DNA of 64,000 bases from Monodelphis domestica (GCF_027887165.1 NC_077234.1:249366158-249430157), one strand, 5' to 3'; counted from the first letter of the stretch, positions 23,240 through 34,763 are shown. Numbers and translations: made by a program. The notes: generated by a model from the sequence alone, not told the origin.

Positions 23240-23430
23240 CTTTATTCCTATTATCTCATTGATATATAATACAAATAACAACAACCTTGTGAGGTAGGCT
23301 ATTATCCCCAATTTATAAATTAAGAAACTAAGGCTAAGAGAAGTTACATGACTTTCTCAGAGTCATTTAGAGCTAACTAAATCCTATTAAGCCCAGCACT
23401 CTATACATTAAGCTATTTCATTGCCTCTCT
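23240..23430 (-). mobile_element. MIR-family SINE, minus strand
   Basis: Contains CCTTGTGAGGTAGGCTATTATCC, AAGAAACTAAGGCTAAGAGAAG and a diverged CORE, the reverse complement of MIR. Confidence 0.7.
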
Positions 23431-24099
23431 GCCTATGTTCATTTCTCACTTTACCAACTAAAGAGTAGTTTCTGCATATTATTTCATTTCACTCATGAAT
23501 ATGTTTTAAAACAATTTATTATCATATTTTTATAAGCCAAAATAAGAATGCAACTGAGCCTGGGGCATTTTGCTTCCCTTTGGAAAGATTTTGGAATCTA
23601 CAGATGAGTAGGAGAAACTGAGTTCTCAACATGTCAACATGTCACTGAATTCCAAAGTCTTTCCAGAAGATTATTTGGCATCTTTCCTTACCTCATGTAG
23701 AACCTCAATACCATGCCATGGTTAGCATTCTCTCTACCAATTAGGAGTCATATCCACATTTGCAGCAACATGCATAATATACCAGGTTTTGTTCAAAGCC
23801 TAGTTATAGAAGCACACCATTGTTATTAAATGGCTAAGATCATAAAGATTATAATTTACAGAACTAAGACTCAAACTCAAACCCAGGTCTTTGGGATCCA
23901 AATCCAGGTGATTTAAACAATTATCCTAGCTTGAGGTCATTGATGTATAAGATCAGGTTCTCAGTTTCTTATTCAGCAGGTACACCGGGGGGAATCTTCT
24001 GCTAGAACATCAAGTTTTACAAACCTCATACCAAATGTGGAGGGGAGGTCCTTATGACTTCATTTCTATGTTTCACTTTGCTGAAATTCCAAGATCTTA
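23431..24099. other. Mostly unassigned, possible MIR scrap
   Basis: Near 23820-23935 ACTAAGACTCAAACTCAAACCCAGGTCT resembles an antisense MIR. The rest shows no feature. Confidence 0.4.
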
Positions 24100-24103
24100 T
24101 AGG

Positions 24104-24250
24104 TGTGGAAGAGGCATGCATGCAAAGGACAGAAGCTGGAGATAGGTCAGCTGTCAATCAAAGGAAAAGTCCATTTTTGAATATTTCCAGGAAAAGCAGT
24201 TTGGAGCCTAGCCAATGGGGATTGGTTTTGAGGGTTTTGGGCTGATGGTG
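24104..24250 (+). mobile_element. 5' LTR remnant of ERV-a
   Basis: Aligns to the first ~150 bases of the 3' LTR (shared GCATGCATGCAAAGGACAG, GGTCAGCTGTCAA, GGGCTGATGGTGG). Homology stops at about 24250, where a deletion joins the U3 to internal sequence. The TATA, R and U5 regions are gone. Confidence 0.85.
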
Positions 24251-24474
24251 GATAGTAACTTGGAAAATATTATTAAGAAAATGTTTGAGGAATTTATCAA
24301 GGCAAAGGGGCTAGACCAGATTAAGTATAAGAACAATGGTCAGACTGATAGTTCACCCAAAGAGAAAGAGAGAAAGGCAAAGAAAACAAAGGTTAATGGG
24401 AAAGGAAATGACAGTGATAAGGACACTAAATCTGATAGGGAATTTGTTATCAAAGACTTTAACATCAAGTTATA
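24248..24474 (+). pseudogene. Lys-rich coding remnant of ERV-a (gag-like position)
   Basis: A short open stretch with NLENIIKKMFEEFIKAKGLDQ and a Lys/Ser/Asp-rich end, terminating at 24474. It sits where gag would be after the deletion. I see no diagnostic gag motif, so the assignment is by position only. Confidence 0.4.
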
Positions 24475-25515
24475 GTTGAGAACTGAAACAGGTTATCCAT
24501 ATCTCTCAACCTTCAACCTAAACAATCTCTACCAGGGGAAGGAAGAGAGGGAGGGTATACCATGAAGATATTACCTCATAGTTTCAGATACTTCACAAGA
24601 AACAACAAAATGATCATGTCATCAATGAAGATACATAAAAATGACATCTGATAAAAAAAATAAACCCTAGTCATGAGTAGCAACACGAGTAGACTAGGAA
24701 AATAATCAACAAAAAATAACAGTCCCTATGGAAAACAAAGGAAAGCACACATGAGAGTACTCATCAACAAAAATTACAGACGAGAGTGTTGCACGTGTTA
24801 AAATAACAGTAAAGCACCCCTGAAACAAATAGATCAGTTCCAGAAAGAAATATGGCCAGGAACACATACAAAAGGAAAATATGCATTTAAAAGTTTAGTA
24901 ACCATGGAAAAATCTCTACATATTCTATACAAACTCTCTGCCTACAATAGCAACAGCAATGTAACAAAATTATTTCAAATGAATACATAACTCCAAACCA
25001 AACAAAATACATTATATCCAAATTCTATCTCCAAGACATAACTAAAGAAAAAAAATTTCAAACATCAAAAAGATAAGAAAACTTCAAATTCATATACCCA
25101 CCTGAAGATTAACACAAGTAAAGCTTACTTCCATGCATGAAGATGAACACATGTAAAGCTTACTTCCACTTATGAAGATAAATACATGTAATGCTTACTT
25201 CCATGCATGAAGAATAATTGATGATTTCTGACAAGCACTCATGAAGAACTCATAACTTACTTCCATGCACAATGATAATTTCAATCTTACATACATGCAC
25301 ATGTAAAAACCTTACATGCATGCATGTTCATGATTTTTCCAGTCTGTTCTTCATTGTTCCAGTTTGTTCCTGAAATGAAGAACATAGGACTACAATCAAG
25401 AGTGACAGCAGACAAGAGTGGTATGCTGACCAGATGAAGGACACACAGTTTCTACAATCAAGATCAAAGGACATGGAAGGGCATTGAAAGCTTGGACTTA
25501 TGATCATGACATTAT

Positions 25516-26065
25516 GTGTGTAGTAGTCTCTCGGTAACCGAGGATGACGATTGACTTTGTGCGTTTTTGTGCACAGACACCTGTGCATGAAGATTTAAGT
25601 GGAAAAGTCGATGCACAGAGACAGTCCCACTCTCTCGGGTTGGAAGCCTGGGTCCAGTGGCACGAAAAGTCGTTACACCTGGAGACTTCCTCAGCTGCAT
25701 TGGATGTGCTCCAACATGCCCTGAGCACTCCACAGTGCTTTGCTGCATCGCCATCTCAGCCGTTGAACCTTCTTGTTGGTTTCTTCCGCCTGTTCCGCCG
25801 AAACAGTCTTCACATGCTGGGTGAGCAAAGCCCTAGTTCACCACAGGTCAATGACCACCCGATGGCTACCCTCACAAGGTTTAGCCGGCCTGTTGAAGCC
25901 ATTGCCCGGGGTGTGGCCACTGCCGCATGCTAGCAGCTACTGGGAGCCACAAGTGAGATCTGGGTGTCAGGTGAGGATCAGAGGCTGGAGAGCTGCCCTA
26001 GGAGGGCATGACAAGCCCTCCATACCAAAGATATTACTCCTCCCTGAGCACCCCATACACCCCAG
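25516..26065 (-). mobile_element. 548-bp GC-rich retroposon, copy 1 (minus strand)
   Basis: Reverse-complement homologue of copy 2 at 29739-30286 over its whole length, from GTAGTAGTCTCTCGGTAACC (3' tail) at 25516 to GAGCACCCCATACACCCC (5' start) near 26065. The tail matches that of the LINE at 1-602. It is a GC-rich island in AT-rich ERV-a. TTATGT occurs on both flanks, but is too short to be sure of a target duplication. A 129-codon frame on the plus strand (25544-25933) is antisense to the element. Confidence 0.85.
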
Positions 26066-26876
26066 AGGTTATGTAAGAATGCATCATACATGTTAACATC
26101 ACATATATGCATACACATGCTAGATAGAAATATAATGTAGGAAGATATCTCATGGAATAGGTAAGTATACAACATACACATAGTTGCAAAACACAAAAGT
26201 CACACTAATATATAAATTTCTGTGGAAAATGCAAACAGACAAAGATATTTCTTTGAGTTTGCACAGAAATCTAAAGCAATGTATTATGGATGTACATATG
26301 TAAATCTATATAGAAACAACTTATGTACATATGTAGATACTAATGTACTAACATGCTAACTATGTTAGAATAATTTATTAATGTTCTAATGATTAACTAT
26401 AGGGACAGTTTAGAAAATTTGTTAAAGAATTAGGGAAGTAGGGACAGACAAAAAACTACTTAAGTATAGAAGTTAGATTACATTATGATTTTAGGTCAGC
26501 AATTGTTAGTAATAGAAAAATTTTACTTAGTTGAATTTATAAACATTAGTAGATAAGACAATTGCATATTCAAAAATGCTATTGAAATTGTTGGAATTGT
26601 TTAAAATTGGTTCATGATTTATTATTATGTCAAAACCATGTTCATGTAAATTCCTATTACCTAAACCATTTTCCTATACCAAAACTTAGCATAGAACTAG
26701 ACAGTCAGAATAACTAAGATAAGATTAGGATTTGTTATTTTGGGAGGGTAAAGGAATATTTAATATAGTACAGGATTAAAAATTAGATAGTTAGAAATAG
26801 AACATAATATATCTAAAAGGTAAGTATCATTAAAAATTGCTGGGTGCAATCTTTTTTAAGACAAAAAGGGAGGAAC

Positions 26877-27507
26877 TGTGGAAGAAGCATGCATGCAAAG
26901 GACAGAAGCTGAAGATGGGTCAGCTGTCAAAGGAAAAGTCCATTTTGGAATGTTACCTGGAAAAACAGTTTGGAGCCAAGCCAACAGTGACTTTTTCTGG
27001 GCTTTTGGGCTGATGGTGGTGACTTTGAAGGAAGAAGCTGGGTTTATCTCTGGGACTTGGAATAATCAATTTGGAGGTGACCAGGCTGATTTGAAGGCAG
27101 AAGAAGAAGGACAATAGTCCATATATATCTCTCTCTGACTTGCTCTGTTTCATGCTAGTGACTGAATTGCCATTTCTCTCAATATCCTCCAACCTAAGGC
27201 TCCCTGTAGATAATAGGGAAACCTCAAACCCTCTTCCCTTCATCTTCTATCTTTCCTGTTTTCCCCAATAAACCCTTACTTGAGATAAGGAAGAGAAAAG
27301 AGTATTTTCTATGAAACTTCATAGCTCACCCTGAGTGACTTAGGAGGCTGAAGAAGAAAGGGGGAGGGGAAACAGAGGGGAGGAAAGGAGGCTGGAAGAG
27401 GGAGGAAGGGAGATATATAGAGAGGAGAGTAAGCAAAGGAAGATAACTACCTGATCCATTAGTTATCATTTATCCATCAAATATACCCTCAAATATCATC
27501 TATTACA
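26877..27507 (+). mobile_element. 3' LTR of ERV-a, 631 bp
   Basis: Starts TGTGGAAGAAGC after a polypurine tract (AAAAAGGGAGGAAC). Has an AATAAACCC polyadenylation signal near 27268, and ends TCTATTACA followed by TAGG. The end is fixed by the matching target duplication at 24100. Confidence 0.88.
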
Positions 27508-27511
27508 TAGG

Positions 27512-27983
27512 AATACCACAATTCCAAACCCACACTCACCCTAAAATTAGGAATTATCCACAACCAAATCTTATAACCAAATTTAACCCCTGAAACAGTT
27601 TATCCTTTTCAAATGTGATACTAGAATAGACCATATCTTATACTCTAAGAACTGTAGTAGTATAAGGAGTCCACATTAGGTTTAGTGCTATTTTTATTAA
27701 AAATAAAATGTATCATTTACATATCCCAAAAGTAACTAAAGATGAGACTATCAAGAATCATGAAATTTATGCTAACAGTCCCACCAGTTACTCCAGTCCT
27801 GAATTCAATGACTTTCCTAAAAAGTTATAGTATCCTCATTGACCATCTCAAGGCTCAGTTTGCAAATGCTAATATACTCTCCCACTTGCCTCCCAACCCT
27901 GAAGATGGCTTTTGAAAGAAATGGGTTCATAATTATTTTTTTAACTAAGAAAATCAGTGGTTTTCTTCTTTTGGAAAATCTTT
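27512..27983. other. No feature recognised
   Basis: AT-rich sequence between ERV-a and an L1 5' end; no gene or named repeat seen. Confidence 0.4.
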
Positions 27984-29195
27984 GAATGCAGAGCCAAGGT
28001 GGCAGCTTAGGATCACATAAACCTAAAGCCATAACCTCTTCAACAATCCTTCTAAATCAATATTTATATTGTGCTTCAAAGAAAAAGTAAATCCAAACCC
28101 AACAAGAAGTAGTCATGAGACTCTCCTACTGAAAACAAGTTGAAAGGCACAGTCTCTAGTTTTACTGGAAAAGGGAGAGGCACCCTCCCCCACCCAGCAC
28201 TCTGAAACTTGTGATAAGACCAGTTTGACTGTGTGACCCCCAGCCCAGAGATGGCAACTTCTAGGCTTCACCTCTGCCCTACCACCCATGGCCCAGGGCT
28301 CTGAGAAAAGACCAAGCCTGCCCTATGTGAGACCCTGGCAGAGACGATAGCCATGAGGGTTCATCTCTGACCCACCACAAGTGGTTCAGGGATATAATAA
28401 GGACTGGCTTGGAGGAGGGAGACAAGAGGGGTCCACCTGCCTAGATGCCCCTGGTCCACTGGCTACTGTGAAAAATTTGCCCCAGGGAAGGGCAGCTCAG
28501 CAGGTTAGCTCAACCAATTGAATCTAGTTTACCAGCAAAGGATTGAGAAAAGAGATGATTTGGGCTCAGGGAAGAACAGCCCAAATACTCTGGTTCAGTA
28601 AATCAACAGAGGGGCAAGTCTAAATAATTCATAGGGTAGAAGAGGAGGAGGGGAATAAAATGAGAGAGAGAGACACACACACAATTGAAAGTTTCTATGG
28701 GAGTAAGGACCAGAGAACAGAATCAATGAATGAGGACATGGCCTAGGAAACATCGACCAAAGTCTCAAAAAAATATGAAATTGGATGCAGGCTATAGAGG
28801 AGCTCCAAAAAAGAGGAATTTAAAAATCAAATAAGACAGGGTGATGAAAAATGTCAAAAGGAAAGTAGTAGCCTGAAAAGTAAAATATGGCAGCTGGAAA
28901 CATTGAAAGCCAGAATTGACCTGCTGAAAAATGATGCAAAAAAAAAAAATGGAAGAAGAGAAGAATGACTTGAAAGGAAGAATGGACCAAAAGGAAAAGA
29001 AGAATCAAAAGGCCAAGGAAGAAATAGTCTTTAAAAATTAGAACTGGGCAATTAGAAACTAATGACTTAATGAGACACCAAGACATAATAAAACAAAATA
29101 AGAATGAAAAAATTAAAGATGATATGAGACACCTCCATAAGAAAACAACTGACTTGGAGAATAGATCCAGGAGAGACAATTGAAAGAAATTCTTT
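27984..29195 (+). mobile_element. L1 5' UTR and start of ORF1, plus strand
   Basis: Begins near AGAGCCAAGGTGGCAGC, the L1-type 5' end, followed by a GC-richer 5' UTR and ORF1 coding for a coiled coil and the conserved DLENRSRRDN at about 29150-29181. Stops and frameshifts are present. The L1 is cut shortly after that point by the hAT element at 29204, and little or nothing of it resumes after 30730. Confidence 0.75.
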
Positions 29196-29203
29196 ATCTA
29201 TGC

Positions 29204-30721
29204 TAGTGATGGGCAACCTTTTGAGACTGGTGTGTCAAAATTTGCCAAAAAAAAACAAGCATAACTTAGGTGGTGTGTCACCACCCAAAAACAAAACAAA
29301 AAAACCCATAAATTTGCAATATTTATAGTTTAAATAACAAAAATGTATAATTATAATACATAATTGTATTTAATGAACCAACAACTAATCATTTAACTTA
29401 CCTACTTAGTGACTTCTTTGTTCATCTGTCAGTCAGTTTCTTTTGTTTGTCTTGATATTTAACTTGTGTGGGGTGCTGTGAACTAAGATAAGTGAGGGGG
29501 AGGGAAAATGCTTTAAATAACCTGCCCATTACTGAATTTTTGTTGCTGAATTTCATTGCCTAAATCTTCAGTTCAAGGTTGGTATTTTGTACACTTCAAG
29601 CCCAAGCAAGCACTACTAACTCCATCTGTCAATCTGTTTCTTTTGTTGGTTTTGATATTATTTAACGCTGAGAATAAGGTCTCACAAAAGGATGTAGAGG
29701 GGAAAATTGTGAGTAAAGCCATTGCTATATTTTTCAGAGGGGTATATGTGGTGCTCAGGGAGGAGTAATATCTTTGGTATGGAGGGCTTGTCGTATGCGC
29801 CTAGGGCAGCTCTCCAGCCTCTGACCCTCACCTGACACCCAGCTCTCACTTGTGGCTCCCAGTAGCTGCTAGCATGAGGCAGCGGCCACACCCTGGGCAA
29901 CGGCTTCGACAAGCCGGCCAAACCTTGTGAGGGTAGCCATCGGGTCGACGACCCCTGGTGAACCAGGGCTTTGCTCACCCAGCATGTGAAGACTGCTTCG
30001 GCCGAACAGATGGAAGAGACCAACGGCTGAGATGGCGACGCAGCAAAGCACTGTGGAGTGCTCAGGGCGTGTTGGAGCACAAAAGACAACACGGCCATCC
30101 AATGCAGCTGAGGAAGTCTCCAGGTGTAATGACCTTTCGTGCCACTGGACCCAGGCTTCCAACGCCGAGAGAATGGGACTGTCTCTGTGCATCGACTTTT
30201 CCACTTAAATCTTCATGCACAAGTGTCTTTGTGCACAAAAACGCACAAAGTCAATCATCATCCTCGGTTACTGAGAAACTACTACCATATTTTTCAGAAT
30301 GCTAAAAGTGTCTGGTAATCAGTTCCATGCACTCCTCCATTGCATGTGGGCTGGAGCACCACCCAGTCTTCTGCTGGTCCAGCCCCACCCCAGCTGGCTG
30401 GTCCTGGGGTGCTGCAAGAGCAGTGACTGCCACCCATCAGCCAGCCAGCCTGTGCACTTCTCCTCCTTGATCCCTTGGGAGTCTCACAAGCCCCATCTGC
30501 CTGGTTGTCACCATCCACTGTTTGCCCCCCACCCTCGTGGCCAGCATGTGGAGCAATGTTCCTTCCCCCCAGGATGGGCTAGGCCATGGGCAGAGCTGTG
30601 GGCACATGGCTCCCCAGGCAGCTTCCAGGCCCCAAGGCACAAGCCCACATGTGCCTGTGTGTCATAAAAAATGGCTATGTGTGTCAGTGCTGATACGTGT
30701 GTTATAGGTTCACCATCACAG
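29204..30721 (+). mobile_element. hAT-superfamily DNA transposon, non-autonomous, 8-bp TSD
   Basis: Left end TAGTGATGGGCAACCTTTTGAG, right end ...ATAGGTTCACCATCACAG: terminal inverted repeats of the hAT (Charlie-like) type. ATCTATGC stands immediately outside both ends (29196-29203 and 30722-30729), the 8-bp duplication hAT transposases make. The left part is AT-rich, the right part (30300-30660) GC-rich. No transposase frame is present. About 960 bp is original; the rest is the nested 548-bp retroposon with its duplication. The TIRs resemble marsupial Charlie families such as OposCharlie, by memory only. Confidence 0.9.
29739..30286 (+). mobile_element. 548-bp GC-rich retroposon, copy 2 (plus strand)
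   Basis: Starts GGGGTATATGTGGTGCTCAGG (5' end) and ends CTCGGTTACTGAGAAACTAC (3' tail). ATATTTTTCAGA flanks both sides (29727-29738 and 30287-30298), a 12-bp target duplication, which defines the element as a retroposon. No A tail is present. The 3' ~43 bases match the 3' tail of the LINE at 1-602. The interior is GC-rich, contains no reverse transcriptase, and has no tRNA-like head that I can see. Confidence 0.88.
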
Positions 30722-30879
30722 ATCTATGCCATGCCTAATAATTGAGAGTCTCCCACCTGGGCACTCTCTTTTTGCTTTACACTATCTCACTTTATCTCAT
30801 CACCTCCAGTTATCATCTACATGCAGACAACACTTTATTTCTAGCCTTAAACTCTTTATGAGACACAGAACCAAGTGTC

Positions 30880-31740
30880 CCTCATAGCCAGCTATCTTCT
30901 AGAAGTCATATGAGTGTCTTAAATTCAACATATCCAAAAAAACCCTCATTACTTCCCACCCCAAGTCTTCCCCTTTTTCAAACCTCACTGTTACAATTGA
31001 AGATAAGAGATTTGAAACCTCAGCATCCTCCTCTTGTAGTCACATCTTACTGTGTCCTACACATCTATTCCATTGCCAAGTCCTATCATGTCTACTTCTC
31101 CAAAATCTCATGCTAAATCCCATTTTTAGCATCTATACAGTCATAAACCTTGTTCAGGCTCTCATCAACACTTGCCTAGACTGTAGCTATAGCCTTCTCA
31201 CTAATCTTCTCAAGTCTTTCCTTACTCATCTGTATTCCACTTAGCTACCTGTTTGGTTTTTCATAATCTGGTTCTATCTTTCCAGTCTTTTACCCTCTAC
31301 ACACACTATATGATCCAGCTACATTGATCTCCTTCTTATTGTTCCTTGCATACAACACTCCCTCTTCCATCCTTGTGTCTTACTTAGCCTGAAGTCAAGG
31401 AAGATCTAGTTCAAATCTTACCTCTGACGCTTACTAGGTGTGTGATCCTCGATGAGTCACAGCCTCATAGAGTAATGATGAGGATAAGTAGAGAAAAGTA
31501 ATGATAAGCCCTTGGCATAGAGCCTCCAAAAGTGAGCATTACTTAAGTTGGCTTTTATTTATATGAACCTAATTATTTACTAGTTGTCTGCCTCATTAGA
31601 ATGCGAGCCATTTGAAAGCAGGAATGGTTTTTGCTTTTTTGGGTGTGTCCAAAGAGGTACAAGAAGGTACAGTGACTGAAACATACAGAGTAAGATTATA
31701 ATAAATGCTTATTGACTAAAGTTGATTGGAATCTCAGATA
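30880..31740 (+). mobile_element. L2, plus strand, with a SINE inserted
   Basis: Diverged L2 3' region: CAGGCTCTCATCAACACTTGCC, GACTGTAGCTATAGCCTTCTC, ACACACTATATGATCCAGC, then the 3' terminus ATTAGAATGCGAGCCATTTG and AATAAATGCTTATTGACT. At about 31385-31550 a MIR/CORE-SINE-like unit (GAAGATCTAGTTCAAATC...TAGGTGTGTGATCC) interrupts it. Confidence 0.75.
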
Positions 31741-33299
31741 TATAAATAATCCTCCTCAATTGACAGAAACAGTCAAACAAGATAAAGTACACATGATGCT
31801 TATTTAACATAGCAAAAATGATAAGGATTTTGTACTACCCCACAGGACACACCACCAATTATTCTTTTTGGGGTGCTGGGTTCACAATCCTGAAGCTTCT
31901 GTTCTAGAAAGTTTGGGGGGGGAAATAAAGGTGAAAGGTTTAATGAACAGAACATCTGATGGTCTTCAGACCATGAAAAGTGGAGGTAAGAAATGATGTC
32001 AGTCCAGAAATGCTCTCTTTACGAGTCAGTATACTGTGGACTGCCTTTGCTACAATTAATGGGATGCCACTTAGCTCCTTGAAGTAGCTGAATATTATGA
32101 GTTATGTGGGAAGAAGAGTGAGTAAATTGAATAGATCAGGTCAGGCAGATCTGGTTTTGTTTGTCTTTAAAATTCTGGTATCACAAAGCAGCAAGTTGTT
32201 AGGCAATGGCTAACATGAAAGTGCTGGCTAAAACAAATGGGAAATATGTGTATGAGGTAGAGAAATTTCTGTAGCTTGAACATATTGATCAGTATCATCC
32301 TAATTATCTGGGAATCAAATAGTAGCTCTCTTTCTAATGCAAGTAGAGTGAAAAAGTTGGTTTAAGTCACATGCATGGATGCTGTTTTATGCCATAAGCC
32401 AAGAAACCAAGTTCAATAATTCCTTAACTCCTCTCTCTTCTAACAGAACTAAAAATCAACAAAGTAAAAGAATGAGCCACTCTAAAAGCAATAACAACAG
32501 AGAAGGAACATTTTTTTTTCTACTAATAAGTGAGAGTAAAGGAAAAAGTCTATAACCTCAGCAGCAATAAGGAGCTCTTGGATAGTGCTGCGATGAGGCA
32601 GGAACACCTGAGGAAGGCTTTAGTTCTCTTACTACAGTTTCCTTCTTCACCATAAGAAATCTGTTTACTGTCGGGAAGACCAATGAAGGCAATGGCCTGA
32701 CTTCCTGAACCAAGGACTGGGGCTGAAGTAGATCAAATGAGAAGTGGAGAGAATGAGTAGAGGGAACGCACAACCTTCAGTATTCCACAGCAACTATCCA
32801 AACTTCCCTTCATCAGGGCAAGACAGAAGATGATCTACCAGGTTCTTCAATTAGGAAAACTGAGCTTCATTTTTAAAACATAGTCATGTATTTCTCTCCT
32901 CAAATAGTAGTTCTACCTTGTCACAAAATCAAAAGCTCCAAAAAAATTTCTCATCAAATAATCTCTAGTTAAGTTTCCCTTATTTTATACTCAAGAGATG
33001 ATTTAGAAGAGTTGATTTTTTTAACCCAAGTCTAGGACTTTACTTTTATCCCCATTAAATCCCATCTTTTTAGATATGGCCTGTCATTCCAAATTGTCAA
33101 GATCTTCCAGCTTTGTGCCATTTGCAAATATGATAAAATACATAGGGGAAAGTATTTTTCTTTGCTTATAAATGTAGCAGAACTTAGCTACCTATAGTTC
33201 TTTCTCATTTAAAGTAAAAGACAATATCCTTCATATTATCATTTTCAACTGTGTCTTAGTTGTCTAGGTAAGGACAAAATATACGTTAATCACTCTCTC
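31741..33299. other. No feature recognised
   Basis: About 1.5 kb without a named repeat or convincing coding frame. One 71-codon minus frame (32558-32773) has no domain. Confidence 0.4.
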
Positions 33300-33896
33300 T
33301 TGTTAGTTTTTAGATAAAGCCTCTGAGAATACCTGAGAATACAATGCGGCTCCATTTCCTTCTCTCATTAATCTGTTCTCTTTCACTATTATCTTTGTAA
33401 CTCTCCCTACTGATTGGTATAAAATGCCCTATGGGAGGACAAGGTGGAGTTTTTCACTGGCAAGAGCTTCAGTTCTCAGCCAACCTCCCTTTTGGGGAGC
33501 TCTTCAAGGGAGCCTTTTTCTTCTTCATGCTTAGCATGGAGTTGCCTTCCAGCTTCTAGAGAGGTGATGGAAAGGGCCAACCTCCCACTCCTCTCATGAC
33601 TGAACTGTCAAGTCGTGAGAGGAGTGGATCAGTCTCTGTAGATCCCTATTTTCAGGTTTCTACTCTGAAGGACACCCCAATTTTACCCCTGCCCTTTGAG
33701 AAGTCCCAGTACCAGTCACACCTGTTTGGGGCTGAACTCTAGACCTTAAACTGTTTGGGGACCCTCATCTGGGTGGGATTAACAAATACAGTCCCAATGT
33801 TGACTGCCTTTATTTGTTTTAGAAGCTTCTCCCATCACTGTATTAAACTCCTCTCTCAGGAAGTCCAGCTCTGAGTTTGACCCTTTCCTATGTAAT
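33300..33896 (+). mobile_element. Possible LTR or retroviral leader remnant
   Basis: TATA-like GGTATAAAATGCC near 33416 and TATTAAACTCC near 33841 sit at LTR-like spacing in plus orientation. TGTTTGGGGACCCTCATCTG near 33749 recalls a class I leader. No clear ends. Confidence 0.35.
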
Positions 33897-34284
33897 TGTT
33901 ATAGTTGACCTGTCCCTGCTGCCCCTGAGGCTGGCCGCAACCTCTTTGCAGCCCGCTTGCAGTTTGTCTATGCAAGGTTGCTGTACCAAGTTCTCCAGAG
34001 GGTATAAAAGATCCCCAAGTTCTGTCCCTCTTCTGAACTGGCATCTAGTGTGGTATCTCCCCCAGGGATGCGGAGCCTGAGCAGCCAGAGCTTTCAGCTC
34101 TGTGTGGATTTTGAGCATTTAACTCTGTGTCGAAGCCTAAAGATTGTACTGGAATCCCTATCCTTATTAAAAACTTGGTTTACCTGCATATTAAATAATT
34201 CTGTGTTATTCCAAGTTAACAGGAGATATCAGGGATTTAGGAGTAATCTGGGACCTTCTGTCTTGGTTGAGCTGAGTTATAACA
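33897..34284 (+). mobile_element. LTR, 388 bp, plus strand
   Basis: Starts TGTTATAGTT and ends GAGTTATAACA, matching inverted termini. TATA box GGTATAAAAGATCC near 34000, polyadenylation-type TTATTAAAAAC near 34163 and ATTAAATAA near 34190. No target duplication (TAAT vs CTAC), so it may be the 3' LTR of a larger, partly deleted element. Confidence 0.7.
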
Positions 34285-34305
34285 CTACCAATAGGAAAGC
34301 TCTTA

Positions 34306-34392
34306 GAGGGCAGCTGGGTAACTCAGTGGATTGAGAGCCAGGCCTAGAGATGGGAGGTCCCAGGTTCAAATTTGGCGTCAGACACTTCCCAT
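34306..34392 (+). mobile_element. CORE-SINE, 5' half only
   Basis: GGGCAGCTGGGTAACTCAGTGG to GACACTTCCCATTC; the CORE 3' part and tail are missing. The break coincides with the start of ERV-b-like sequence. Confidence 0.8.
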
Positions 34393-34763
34393 TCAAAAAC
34401 AGATGCCCCAAGAACAACCCTTGACAAATAAACATAGAGCCCATGAATCCAACAAAATCGCACAAGAAGAAATAGAGACACTGAACAGAGACAGTGAAAC
34501 TGAAATAGAATAATGCCCAAGACAGATAGTATAAATTTGGGTTAGTTAGATCAGGGAGGATTAGTGTAGCCTGTGAAACACAGGAGAAGTGGTTCCTTGT
34601 GGAACCTGGGAGTTTATTTGGGTGGATTTAGAATCCCTTAGAATTATTAAACCTATATACAAATTTCAATCTCAAACCTAGACTAAAATATCATTAACCT
34701 CTACAATCAACCACGTAGGAATAGAATAATCGCCTTGCAATCACACATTAAGAAATATAACTA

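Larger units (their letters stand above)
24104..27507 (+). mobile_element. ERV-a: internally deleted provirus with intact 4-bp TSD
   Basis: Begins TGTGGAAGAGGCATGCATG at 24104 and ends ...TCTATTACA at 27507. TAGG precedes (24100-24103) and follows (27508-27511), so the outer ends are original. The start of the 5' LTR is homologous to the start of the 3' LTR (26877). Most of the 5' LTR, the primer site and all pol genes are deleted. What remains is a short coding piece, about 1.85 kb of AT-rich non-coding sequence shared with ERV-b and ERV-c, and a complete 3' LTR. A 548-bp retroposon sits inside it (25516-26065). Confidence 0.88.

Noticed and set aside
25120..25320. Spaced repeats CATGCATGAAGAT... 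suggesting a CRISPR-like array
   Set aside because: Irregular, degenerate repeats in ERV-a non-coding DNA of a mammalian genome; no spacers of constant length.
30294..30707. Overlapping frames of 60-120 codons in the GC-rich half of the hAT element
   Set aside because: Frames occur on both strands with no transposase motif; explained by GC content.
33408..34284. One large LTR with a CTAC duplication starting at 33412
   Set aside because: The TATA box would then lie almost at the first base, leaving no U3; the 33897-34284 unit with matched inverted ends fits better.
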